Shown here piece after piece: positions 1 to 6,800 of a stretch of DNA of 9,432 bases. The stretch comes from Candidatus Aminicenantota bacterium (GTDB taxonomy: Bacteria > Acidobacteriota > Aminicenantia > Aminicenantales > Aminicenantaceae), in assembly GCA_013139435.1 (NCBI GenBank), contig WTAW01000023.1, forward strand, positions 1 through 9,432. The letters are read 5' to 3'. The notes under the pieces are model-generated. The model did not search any database and was not told the DNA's origin. It was given only the letters and a program-made list of their open reading frames with translations. The first letter of the stretch is position 1, and every line of letters begins with the position of its first letter. Position numbers and translations under genes: made by a program.

Positions 1-1722
1 GCTGCGGAACTGGGCAAAAAGTTAAGCAGAGGAGAGATCCTTTGGGAGGCCTACTTTGGATTAGGGCGTTGTTACGAACTGAATGAGGAATATTCAGATG
101 CCGTGAATTATTACAAGATGGCTATCAGTGTTATCGATCGAATAAGAAGCCAAATTACTGTGGATACCTACAAATCAAGTTTTGCCAGGAATAAACAAAA
201 AGTCTATGAATCCCTTATCAGGCTTTTGTTCAGGTTACAGAAGAGTGGAAATTCAAAAGATTTAAGGGAAATTTTTCATGTTGTTGAGAGTGCAAAAGCG
301 CGGGCATTCCTCGAGAGTTTAGGAGAATCTCAGGTTAACATCCGGGAAAGACTTACTCCAGAATTAAAAGAACAAGAGAAAACCATATCTAACCAAATTT
401 CGCTAGCTATCCGAAAACTTACTGGTGAGGAATTATCTGGAAATCAGCGGATGAATTTATTACAAGAGCTCAAAAGAGCAGAAGATGATTATTCGCTTCT
501 CCTTCAGAAAATTAGGATTGAAGCCCCAGAAGTAGCGAATATGGTAGCTCCTGTTCCTTGCAACCTTGATCAAGTTCAGGATCAAATAATCGATAATAAA
601 ACAGCTTTAATCGAATATTTCCTCGGTGAGAAAGAGTCCTACATATTCTTCGTTACAAAAAGAGAGATTTGGCTGCATCTTCTCCCGGGTAGAGAGGAGG
701 TTTGGAGGTCATTGAAAGCCTATCTAAAAGTTCTTTCTTCCCGCCCTGATGGAGAATTTCAGGGAATCAAGGCCTCAAGGCGTCTAGGGAAAGAATTGCT
801 TTGCCCTGAGCTCTGGAATATACCGGATTCCATTGAGAATCTGGTTATTATTCCTGATGGGGTACTTTATTATTTGCCATTCGAAACCCTCATTTTAGAC
901 ATGCAGAAGAAGAAATCTTCAGATTGCTTTTTAGTCTCAAAATATAAAATCTCCTATTCCCCATCCTCCTCTTCTCTTCTGTTCTTAACCAAAGAGACAA
1001 GTATGGATTACTCAAAAGATTTATTAGCTCTTGGAAATCCTGCTTATACATGGAATGGCAAGACCAATAAAAAAAATGTGATTCCCTCAGAGATTCTTAA
1101 GGAGGTTTATCAGAATGAAGGTTTTGATTTAGCTTCTCTCCCTTACAGTGAGCGTGAAGTCAGAGGAATTTCAAAATATTTTCATAAAACAAAACGTGAC
1201 ATCTATTTAAATCATAAAGCCAGCGAGAAAACTATCAAAAATATCATGCTTGATAGTTACCAGATCCTTCATTTTGCCTGTCATGCTATTCTTGATGAAA
1301 GATTTCCTTTTCGTTCGGCACTCGTACTTTCCAAGGAGGATTCTATGGAGGAGGATGGCTTTCTTCAAGTGAGTGAGATCTATAATTTGAGGATGGCCTC
1401 TGATCTTGTGATCCTATCAGCTTGCCAGACGGGAAAAGGGCGCTTGGAGAAAGGCGAGGGTGTTCTGGGACTTCCAAGAATATTCTTTTATTCGGGTGCT
1501 AAATCTGTTGTTTCCACACTATGGAAAATAGATGACAAATCCACAGCTATTTTCATGAAACACTTCTATGGCTTTCTCTCGCAAGGCATGAATAAAGCTC
1601 AATCACTTCGCCTAGCCAAATTAGAGATGATCAAATCCAAGTATTCTCATCCATTTTACTGGGCTGCATTTGTTTTGAATGGGGAATATTCTTCAAAAGT
1701 AAATTTCAGTAGTCATAACTGA
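1..1722 (+). CDS. TPR-CHAT protease-like protein, 5' end outside window
   Basis: The reading frame is open from base 1, so the gene starts left of the window; the ATG at 103 is internal. The first ~45 codons form a TPR helix pair (WEAYFGLG ... AVNYYKMAI) matching the last TPR of the second CHAT protein at 3075-6083. Then come the KARAFLESL motif usual before CHAT domains, a charged helical linker, and a C-terminal CHAT domain (caspase-like, HetF-associated with TPRs). The predicted catalytic His is in HFACHA (codon 1282-1284) and the Cys in LSACQTG (codon 1423-1425), 47 residues apart; both are intact, so an active cysteine peptidase is plausible. Other shared motifs are DNKTA, LPFETLI, GEG and SHPFYWA. 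Unlike its paralogue it ends right after the CHAT fold, with no membrane anchor. Whether it has a signal peptide cannot be seen. Substrate unknown. It converges on the anti-sigma gene with a 16-base gap and no obvious terminator. Confidence 0.93.
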   Translation, partial: AAELGKKLSRGEILWEAYFGLGRCYELNEEYSDAVNYYKMAISVIDRIRSQITVDTYKSSFARNKQKVYESLIRLLFRLQKSGNSKDLREIFHVVESAKARAFLESLGESQVNIRERLTPELKEQEKTISNQISLAIRKLTGEELSGNQRMNLLQELKRAEDDYSLLLQKIRIEAPEVANMVAPVPCNLDQVQDQIIDNKTALIEYFLGEKESYIFFVTKREIWLHLLPGREEVWRSLKAYLKVLSSRPDGEFQGIKASRRLGKELLCPELWNIPDSIENLVIIPDGVLYYLPFETLILDMQKKKSSDCFLVSKYKISYSPSSSSLLFLTKETSMDYSKDLLALGNPAYTWNGKTNKKNVIPSEILKEVYQNEGFDLASLPYSEREVRGISKYFHKTKRDIYLNHKASEKTIKNIMLDSYQILHFACHAILDERFPFRSALVLSKEDSMEEDGFLQVSEIYNLRMASDLVILSACQTGKGRLEKGEGVLGLPRIFFYSGAKSVVSTLWKIDDKSTAIFMKHFYGFLSQGMNKAQSLRLAKLEMIKSKYSHPFYWAAFVLNGEYSSKVNFSSHN

Positions 1723-1738
1723 GTTAATAGTGAGAATT

Positions 1739-2437
1739 TCAGTCAGAGATCACAAGGTCCTGCAATCGAGATTCAATTGTTTTTCCATCGGAGAGAAAAG
1801 CTGTGACCATCCAGTAATATGTTTTTTGTTTGAGAAGTCTATTTGTGATCTCCTCAGAAAGCAAGGTGTGATTTACAGTGATCTTGTCGCTTTTCCAAAT
1901 AGGGTATAAGGATTCATCGAAAATTTCGAGGATAAAATAATCTGAGTTTTGGACATGTTTCCATTCGAATTCAAGTTGAGTTTTTAGTGTCGTTTTTTTG
2001 TTTGGAGTAATCAGTGTGACAGAGCGAGATTCAGTACCGCGGTACTTACGTTCTTCGGAGATGTTTTTTACGAGGAGTGAGATCATCACAACTCCTGTGA
2101 TAAAGATCAAGCCATACATCCAAGCTGGATGTAATGGAAGAAGTTGATAGAAAAATTTGTTCTTTTCCCTATGTTTTTTTTCTTTAGTAATCGAACTCAA
2201 ATCATGAATGAATTTTTTTTCTTCTCTTATTGTTTTTAGAATGAACTCGAATTCTTCATGGCAGTAAGCGCACTGGAATATATGGTCGATGATCCGATTC
2301 CTTCTATTTTTTAAGCCTTCTCCCCTGAGGCAAGCTGTGATGTCTTGTGGTGAGGGGCATTTAGCTCTAGAGACAGGAAGCCTATCTTCCAGATAGCTCT
2401 TGTAGAGCCCTTTTAAATCTTTATGGCTGATCTTCAT
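1739..2437 (-). CDS. Transmembrane zinc-finger anti-sigma factor with external beta domain
   Basis: 232 residues from ATG at 2437. Residues 1-70 carry a zinc-binding anti-sigma pattern: Cys27 or Cys36, then His52-x3-Cys56-x2-Cys59 (HIFQCAYC), like zf-HC2/ZAS domains that hold ECF sigma factors at the membrane. A basic stretch (84-94, many Lys/Arg) precedes a single membrane helix at about 106-123, giving N-inside topology. Residues ~135-232 look like one beta-sandwich (FN3/Ig-like: EFEWKHV, YFILEIFD, YYWMVTAF) on the outer side, probably a sensing or protein-binding part. The ATG at 2437 is chosen over TTG at 2443 because AAGGA lies 7 bases before the ATG but almost touches the TTG. The gene overlaps the sigma gene by 17 bases, indicating coupled translation and a partner pair. 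The role is inferred from domain order and position; the N-terminal zinc site is the strongest evidence. The outer domain could not be assigned to a named family with certainty. Confidence 0.85.
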   Translation of the reverse strand: MKISHKDLKGLYKSYLEDRLPVSRAKCPSPQDITACLRGEGLKNRRNRIIDHIFQCAYCHEEFEFILKTIREEKKFIHDLSSITKEKKHREKNKFFYQLLPLHPAWMYGLIFITGVVMISLLVKNISEERKYRGTESRSVTLITPNKKTTLKTQLEFEWKHVQNSDYFILEIFDESLYPIWKSDKITVNHTLLSEEITNRLLKQKTYYWMVTAFLSDGKTIESRLQDLVISD

Positions 2438-2960
2438 ATTCAATTCCTTTTTCTTTGAGCATCTTTTTTAGATCATCCAAACCCCGGTAGAGCAGATTTC
2501 TGGTTTTAGCTTCACTCCAATTGAGAAAAATGGCGATTTCCTCCAGAGTCATATTTAATAAGAACAACTTCACGACTCTTCGGCGAGATTCCATGAGGAA
2601 TCCCACGGCTTCGCCCACCATATTTTTTAGCTCTTCTTCAGAAGAATTGTGTTTCTTGTAATAGCTGCGTCTATCAGATATTTTTTTTCTCTTTTCGTTC
2701 GAGATCACTCCCTCTTCTCTTCTTGATTTTCTGATCTGGTCGATAACACAAGAATTCACAATCTTCTTTATATAGGACGAATAACTGTATATTTTTTTCT
2801 CATCAGTCAAAACATTCCATAATTTTATTTTAACTTCTTGGAATATGTCATCCGGATCGATGCCGTTTTTCTGTGGGTTGAATTGTAAGATTTGTGATTC
2901 GATGAACCTGGAATATTTTTCTACAAGCCATTCGAATTTGTGCAATCTATCTTTTTCCAT
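2421..2960 (-). CDS. ECF-type RNA polymerase sigma factor
   Basis: 179 residues, the usual size for an ECF (group 4) sigma factor with only regions 2 and 4. Region 2 spans about 10-82, with the core-binding segment DPDDIFQEVKIKLW (35-48) and a DNA-melting segment rich in Ser/Tyr/Lys (55-80). A Lys/Arg/Ser-rich linker (83-110) follows. Region 4 (about 115-168) contains a helix-turn-helix (MTLEEIAIFLNWSEAKTRN) that would read the -35 element. It directs RNA polymerase to a dedicated set of promoters and is probably held inactive by the overlapping downstream anti-sigma factor. No SD is visible before the ATG: the 14 bases upstream are CCACCCCACAAAAA-like. A near-consensus promoter lies just upstream (2975-3003), so the mRNA would have a very short leader. 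The TPR-CHAT gene ends 114 bases upstream on the same strand without a clear terminator, so read-through is possible. Target promoters cannot be told from this window. Confidence 0.9.
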   Translation of the reverse strand: MEKDRLHKFEWLVEKYSRFIESQILQFNPQKNGIDPDDIFQEVKIKLWNVLTDEKKIYSYSSYIKKIVNSCVIDQIRKSRREEGVISNEKRKKISDRRSYYKKHNSSEEELKNMVGEAVGFLMESRRRVVKLFLLNMTLEEIAIFLNWSEAKTRNLLYRGLDDLKKMLKEKGIEYEDQP

Positions 2961-2974
2961 TTTTTGTGGGGTGG

Positions 2975-3003
2975 ATTATATCATTTGGTTTATGGCCGTA
3001 CAA
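2975..3003 (-). promoter_or_regulatory. Candidate promoter of the sigma/anti-sigma operon
   Basis: On the minus strand, TTGTAC (2998-3003) and a perfect TATAAT (2975-2980) are separated by 17 bases. The predicted transcript start, near 2968, is only about 8 bases before the sigma ATG at 2960. This is a housekeeping-type promoter; no typical ECF -35 (GGAAC-like) was seen, so direct autoregulation is not evident. Confidence 0.6.
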
Positions 3004-3074
3004 TGAGCCATTACTTATATAGAGTGTTTTTGATGCGATTTTTTCTCAGAATTTGTAAAATAAATTACTATTTT

Positions 3075-6000
3075 TTAGGAGTGAATTAAATAGACCTCAT
3101 GCCCTTTGGGCATATCTTTTTTTTTGCGTCTTATAACAACCATGATAATCCCTAACATGAGAAAGCAAACGAAACCAATAATCAATAGCTTGTATGTTGG
3201 ATTGGGGAAGATTGTGTGATTGGCTTTTCCTGAGATTATAAATCCCGCCCAATAATAAGGATGAGATAATGTGCCTGAATTGATCATTTCTAACTTGGCT
3301 TTACGCAGTGCCTTCATAATGGTGTCAGAGGAACGAAGGTGGGTGTAGAACCTTTCCATCAACTGATAAGTGGCCTGATCGTTGACTGCCCAGAGGCTCA
3401 TAAGGACAGACGAGGCTCCTGCATAGAAAAAGGCTCTGTTGATGCCTTCAATCCCCTCTCCTCTGATTAGCTGCCCAAGGCCAGTTTGACATGCGGATAG
3501 CGTGACAAGATCAGAATTAAGATTCAGATTATAGATTTCATCCATCCGGAGCAGGCCATCTTCTTTTTGACCCATATCTTGGGCAAGAATAATGGAAGAT
3601 CTATCAGGCTTCTTATCATCAATTAGGCTGTGTGTGGCAAAGTGGAGAATTTTGTAATCTTCGAGCTGTTGGTTTTTCAGTTGCTCCTCTGAAGCGCTTT
3701 CCCTCTGAAAAATTGTCTTCTTATTCTCTGAAAAAAGTGCACTGATTTTTTCAATTTCTATTCCGCTATACTCCAATCTGTAAAGGTTAAAAGTATTGGT
3801 TGAAAAGAATCCTTTGAGAATGTCTTCTCCGTTTTCTTCTGTTTCCAATGAGCCAAAATAAGGATCTCCCAATGCTAAAAGATCCATCCTTCGTTTTGAG
3901 CCGTTTGTTTTTTTGCGGTCTATCAATTCCTGTAAAGATGAAATCGATGGGGCATACGTTATTGTATAATCTTCAATCAACCAGCGGTTCATCTCTTTCT
4001 GAGTGATTAGTGTTTCAAATGGGAGAAAGTTCAGAATATCACCGGGGATGAAAATGATATTTTTAATATTTACATTTATTCCAGGCATTATGAGTTGGGA
4101 AAAAAGTTTATAACCTAAATCGAAATCTTGGTTGTTCTTGTCAGTGATGATCTTGAGATAGTCCGAGACCATGTCCTGGAGTTCTTCACTCGGGGGGATT
4201 CTAAAGATTTTAAGTTCCTTTTTATTTAGAACGAATGCGTAAGAGCTCCTTTTTCCTACGGTATAGGCAAAGAAGGCTGTTTTGTTATCAAGGAGTTTTT
4301 TCTGAATTTCTTCCATGGGAACAGCCTTAGGGAATATGAGTTGTGCATAGGCGGGGTTTTCAGTCCGGATTTTCAGCTTGAAAGCCTCTAATTGGTCTTC
4401 TAAATTATTGAGCATCTCCTCAAGCTCGTCTCTTTTTTCAGAAGAGAGACTCCCATTAAGTAGTTGGGTGTAGACCTCGGTTATATCCTTCTCTAATTCT
4501 TTTTCCTGGCTAAGAAGCTTGAAATCGACATGAGAGGAGATGTCGATCTTTGATAATTCCAAACTGTCTAAAAAGGCACGGGCTTTAGCCTGCTCCATGT
4601 AATTATAGGCTTGGAGGTTATAGTTTCTGTTGGGCTCAGATTCGTGGAGTAATACAAGGAGTTCAATAAGATTTTGGTAGGCTTCTATCCTCTTATCAGT
4701 CCCAAGAAAGCTCGCTTTTTGTTCCTCATTCTGAATATTTGACCGAATAAATTCAATGGTTTCAATAGAATTCTTGTATTTTTCGAGTGCCTTTTTTGGC
4801 TCGTTCTGTTCTCTCAGCGTGTTGCCAAGCTCAAGGTAAGCTTCCCAAAGGATTTGTCCACCGCCTACGTCTTCTACCAGGTGGATAGCGTTTTCAAAAT
4901 ACTGCGTAGATTTTTCGTAATTTCCTAAATTATAGTGCACTATACCTAGGTTATTGAGGAGCATTCCCTCAGATTCTTTGTCTTCACTTTGTTTCGCTTT
5001 TTCGAGCCCTTGGTTAAAGTACTCCAACGCTTTTGAATAATTCTGCGCGTCTGAATTTATCGATCCAAGGTTATTTAACACCTTGATTTCTGTCTCTCTG
5101 TCGCCGATTTTTCGTGAGAGTTCTAAAGATTCTTTAAAATAGTCTATGGCTCGATGAAAATCTTTTTCATTGAAATTGAGCTGTATCCTTAGTCTTAATG
5201 TTATTCCCAAATTATTTAAAGTCCTTGGTATTCTTTCTGAATTCCCTAATTCTTGATCAATAATTTGAGCCTCGCCGAGGTAGTCTAGAGCTTTATCAAA
5301 GTTACCTAAATCTTTATAGATAACACCCATATTGTTTAAAAAGTCTGCTTCATCAGTCTTGTTCTCAAGTTCTCTTGCTATCTGTAATGCCTCTTGATAG
5401 TAAAGTAATGCCTGTGAGTAATCAGTTTTATATCTCCAGTAAAGACCAACGTTGTTTGAGCATCGGCTTATCTCTATTTTGTGGTTCAATTCTCTAGCGA
5501 TTTCCAAGCCTTTTTTATTATTGAAGTAGAATTTTTCCCAGTTATTCATTATCCAAAACGTATAGCCCAATTGCCTCAGGCATTTTAATTCATGCTCCTT
5601 GCTGCCGGTTTGCCGGCTCATATCGATCGCTTTCTGGAATTCTTGAGTGGCTTCATCAAATTGATCTTTGTCTCGAAGTTTTTTCGCTTCAACATAATGA
5701 AAGTAGATATCAAGAGCGTGTTGGCTTTCGAGCTCTTGTTTTTTCAGGCCATATTTTTTTGAAATTTTTAAGGCAGCCTGATACTTTTCCATTGAAGTTG
5801 ACATCTGACCCAGATTCCAGTACAAAAGACCGAGTTTAAGGAAATGCTCACTCTCTTGTTTTTTGTCAGGATTTGTCTTGTCTGAAGCAAGGGATTTGTT
5901 AATAATTTCTACAGCTTCTGCAAATTTGCCGTTTTTCTGGAGCTCTTCCGCTTCTTTGGAGTATTGAGCTCCTCTTTCAGGTAAAGACATATCTTGCTGT

Positions 6001-6083
6001 TCAATTTCTGTGGAATAGAGAAGAATAGGTAGAAGTGTACAGAAAAGAATTAGGAGAAAGCTTGCTTCTTTAAATCCCTTCAA
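3075..6083 (-). CDS. Exported, membrane-anchored TPR-CHAT protease-like protein
   Basis: 1002 residues. The start is TTG at 6083, with AGGA about 9 bases upstream. It is preferred because it adds a signal peptide (Lys2/Lys5, hydrophobic 8-23) and the next Met is residue 32. Residues ~40-450 hold about ten TPR units of ~40 residues, several with the LNNLG start and A-LEY/F pattern (units near 246, 287, 335, 374, 413), a superhelix for binding peptides or partners. The KARAFLDSL motif (499-507) and a coiled, charged linker (520-575) lead to the CHAT domain (~645-955). The predicted catalytic residues are His818 in HFATHS and Cys865 in LSACQTG, both present. A membrane helix (964-984) is followed by RRKKKD, so the tail is cytoplasmic and the TPR and CHAT parts lie outside. 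It is a paralogue of the protein at 1-1722 and lies upstream of the sigma/anti-sigma pair on the same strand. The substrate is unknown; the anti-sigma outer domain is a candidate by topology only. Confidence 0.95.
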   Translation of the reverse strand: MKGFKEASFLLILFCTLLPILLYSTEIEQQDMSLPERGAQYSKEAEELQKNGKFAEAVEIINKSLASDKTNPDKKQESEHFLKLGLLYWNLGQMSTSMEKYQAALKISKKYGLKKQELESQHALDIYFHYVEAKKLRDKDQFDEATQEFQKAIDMSRQTGSKEHELKCLRQLGYTFWIMNNWEKFYFNNKKGLEIARELNHKIEISRCSNNVGLYWRYKTDYSQALLYYQEALQIARELENKTDEADFLNNMGVIYKDLGNFDKALDYLGEAQIIDQELGNSERIPRTLNNLGITLRLRIQLNFNEKDFHRAIDYFKESLELSRKIGDRETEIKVLNNLGSINSDAQNYSKALEYFNQGLEKAKQSEDKESEGMLLNNLGIVHYNLGNYEKSTQYFENAIHLVEDVGGGQILWEAYLELGNTLREQNEPKKALEKYKNSIETIEFIRSNIQNEEQKASFLGTDKRIEAYQNLIELLVLLHESEPNRNYNLQAYNYMEQAKARAFLDSLELSKIDISSHVDFKLLSQEKELEKDITEVYTQLLNGSLSSEKRDELEEMLNNLEDQLEAFKLKIRTENPAYAQLIFPKAVPMEEIQKKLLDNKTAFFAYTVGKRSSYAFVLNKKELKIFRIPPSEELQDMVSDYLKIITDKNNQDFDLGYKLFSQLIMPGINVNIKNIIFIPGDILNFLPFETLITQKEMNRWLIEDYTITYAPSISSLQELIDRKKTNGSKRRMDLLALGDPYFGSLETEENGEDILKGFFSTNTFNLYRLEYSGIEIEKISALFSENKKTIFQRESASEEQLKNQQLEDYKILHFATHSLIDDKKPDRSSIILAQDMGQKEDGLLRMDEIYNLNLNSDLVTLSACQTGLGQLIRGEGIEGINRAFFYAGASSVLMSLWAVNDQATYQLMERFYTHLRSSDTIMKALRKAKLEMINSGTLSHPYYWAGFIISGKANHTIFPNPTYKLLIIGFVCFLMLGIIMVVIRRKKKDMPKGHEVYLIHS

Positions 6084-6119
6084 TTCTTCACTTCCTGGCT
6101 AAGTGGGGTACTGCTTCAG

Positions 6120-6149
6120 ATTATTGCATAACAAATTGTCACAAATCAA
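6120..6149 (-). promoter_or_regulatory. Candidate promoter for the large TPR-CHAT gene
   Basis: On the minus strand, TTGATT (6144-6149) and AATAAT (6120-6125) are 18 bases apart, 37 bases before the TTG start at 6083. The predicted leader is about 30 bases and contains the AGGA ribosome site. The -10 matches five of six consensus bases and the -35 four of six, so this is plausible but not certain. Confidence 0.4.
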
Positions 6150-6203
6150 CACAGGAGGAGCAATCGCCTTTTAAGATGAATTTGGGGGGTGATATTTTGT
6201 GGC

Positions 6204-6229
6204 ATCTCTCCCCTCCAGAGGTGAGAGAT
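6204..6229. repeat. 26-base near-perfect palindrome
   Basis: ATCTCTC (6204-6210) pairs with GAGAGAT (6223-6229), and the arms continue inward with a single mismatch almost to the centre. It has no following T-run on either strand, so it is not a standard terminator. It sits 55 bases beyond the candidate -35 of the TPR-CHAT gene and could be a protein-binding site or an RNA-processing hairpin after the small exported-protein gene. Confidence 0.55.
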
Positions 6230-6278
6230 TAACCTGGCCCTTAAGGCAAGAGCCTAGACTATAATGTTTTTCCTCTAT

Positions 6279-6308
6279 AAAACAAAGAAATCGATTTCTC
6301 TTTGTTTT
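6279..6308. repeat. Inverted repeat, AT-rich hairpin
   Basis: AAAACAAAG (6279-6287) and CTTTGTTTT (6300-6308) are perfect 9-base arms. The centre holds a further palindrome around ATCGAT, so the whole can form a long AT-rich stem with a two-base offset. It lies 63 bases past the stop of the small exported-protein gene and could act as a weak terminator or RNA 3' end stabiliser. It has only a short broken T-run after it. Confidence 0.45.
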
Positions 6309-6341
6309 CTAGAAATAAATTGCGGTTTTCTTTTTTAAGCC

Positions 6342-6361
6342 AAAAAATCTAATTCAGATTT
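6342..6361 (-). terminator. Weak terminator-like hairpin after the small exported-protein gene
   Basis: Read on the minus strand, AAATCT and AGATTT form a 6-base stem with a 5-base loop, and the T-run extends to six T (6342-6347). It starts 10 bases past the stop codon at 6371. The stem has only one G-C pair, so it is weak; together with the hairpin at 6279-6308 it may end the transcript. Confidence 0.35.
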
Positions 6362-6370
6362 GACTTCTTT

Positions 6371-6643
6371 TTAATCGCCGCCGCTTGGTCTTCCGCTAGC
6401 AAGATCACCCGTGATCTTGAGTTTTTGCTGGATGTCGTTACTTTCGCTAGGAGCCTTATCCGTTTCCTCATCGACAAAGGGAAGAATGGACAACAAGGAT
6501 GTGACAAATGCGACCTGTTTCTTGATGAAACTGGCAAAGTCAAACTTGTCTGTTCTGGGCTTCGCATTCAGTGTGGGTACGGAGAGTGCAAGCAGAGCAA
6601 AGCATACAATCAGCGCTGTTACCTTGATGGTTTTCTTTGGCAT
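6371..6643 (-). CDS. Small exported protein of unknown function
   Basis: 90 residues, no family recognised. Residues 1-27 are a clear type I signal peptide: PKKTIK, hydrophobic core TALIVCFALLAL, and cleavage site LNA before Lys28. The mature part is about 63 residues: a basic/hydrophobic segment (FIKKQVAFVTSLLSILPF, 39-56) that may be an amphipathic helix, then an acidic, flexible tail ending GRPSGGD. There is no cysteine in the mature part and no lipobox. The reality of the gene rests on the signal peptide and an almost perfect SD (AAGGAGG, six bases before ATG 6643). It shares its strand with the exported TPR-CHAT gene but is separated from it by 287 bases with hairpins and a likely new promoter, so co-transcription is doubtful. 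It could be a secreted peptide, a small periplasmic regulator or a partner of the CHAT protein; none is demonstrated. Confidence 0.8.
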   Translation of the reverse strand: MPKKTIKVTALIVCFALLALSVPTLNAKPRTDKFDFASFIKKQVAFVTSLLSILPFVDEETDKAPSESNDIQQKLKITGDLASGRPSGGD

Positions 6644-6644
6644 T

Positions 6645-6664
6645 GTAACCTCCTTTTAGGTTAC
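6645..6664 (-). promoter_or_regulatory. Hairpin enclosing the ribosome binding site
   Basis: On the minus strand GTAACCT (6658-6664) and AGGTTAC (6645-6651) are perfect 7-base arms with loop AAAAGG (6652-6657). The SD sequence AAGGAGG spans the loop and the 3' arm, and the stem ends one base before the ATG at 6643. The hairpin could limit ribosome access to the small exported-protein mRNA unless opened by heat, ligand, protein or an upstream alternative fold. Confidence 0.55.
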
Positions 6665-6693
6665 GCTCGCCTTAGGTGAGGGAATAGATCTAT

Positions 6694-6735
6694 AGGGATT
6701 AAGTCATATTGGTGCCATAAAAAGTTTTAATCCCT
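6694..6735 (-). promoter_or_regulatory. Long-range hairpin in the 5' leader
   Basis: AGGGATTAA (6694-6702) and TTAATCCCT (6727-6735) are perfect 9-base arms around a 24-base loop. It lies inside the predicted leader of the small exported-protein mRNA. Beside it are the palindrome ATAGATCTAT (6684-6693) and a 6-base stem with one mismatch (about 6666-6680), then the SD-enclosing hairpin. It does not match a riboswitch class that I can recognise. Confidence 0.4.
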
Positions 6736-6761
6736 TCATTCTCATCCAAGGCAGCATTAAT

Positions 6762-6790
6762 AAACTAAAAAATTAAGGGCGTGATGTCAA
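6762..6790 (-). promoter_or_regulatory. Candidate promoter for the small exported-protein gene
   Basis: On the minus strand a perfect TTGACA (6785-6790) is 17 bases from TAGTTT (6762-6767), a poor -10 matching three of six bases. A start near 6755 would give a leader of about 110 bases carrying the hairpins described separately. The -35 lies in the loop of the terminator-like hairpin at 6775-6796, so the two readings compete. Confidence 0.35.
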
Positions 6791-6800
6791 GCCCTTTTTT
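6767..6800. terminator. Bidirectional terminator-like hairpin
   Basis: AAGGGC (6775-6780) and GCCCTT (6791-6796) form a stem with a 10-base loop. On + it is followed by a T-run to 6800. On minus it is followed by AA and six T (6767-6772). It may end transcripts arriving from the ndk operon on the minus strand. GGGC at 6801-6804 can pair with the same GCCC instead, giving an alternative hairpin. Confidence 0.5.

Noticed and set aside
103..105. ATG at 103 as the start of the first TPR-CHAT gene
   Set aside because: The frame is open back to base 1 and the codons before 103 encode the TPR helix that continues into it; this Met lies inside the repeat.
2441..2443. TTG at 2443 as the anti-sigma start
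   Set aside because: The SD AAGGA would be only a base or so away; it is well spaced for ATG 2437.
1..6083. Type III-E CRISPR (Craspase) locus
   Set aside because: TPR-CHAT and sigma genes invite the comparison, but there is no Cas7-11/gRAMP gene, no Csx30-like gene and no repeat-spacer array in the window, and the larger CHAT protein is exported.
6411..6679. Two + strand frames opposite the small exported-protein gene
   Set aside because: Shadows of the minus-strand gene, which has a perfect SD and signal peptide; the + frames have neither.
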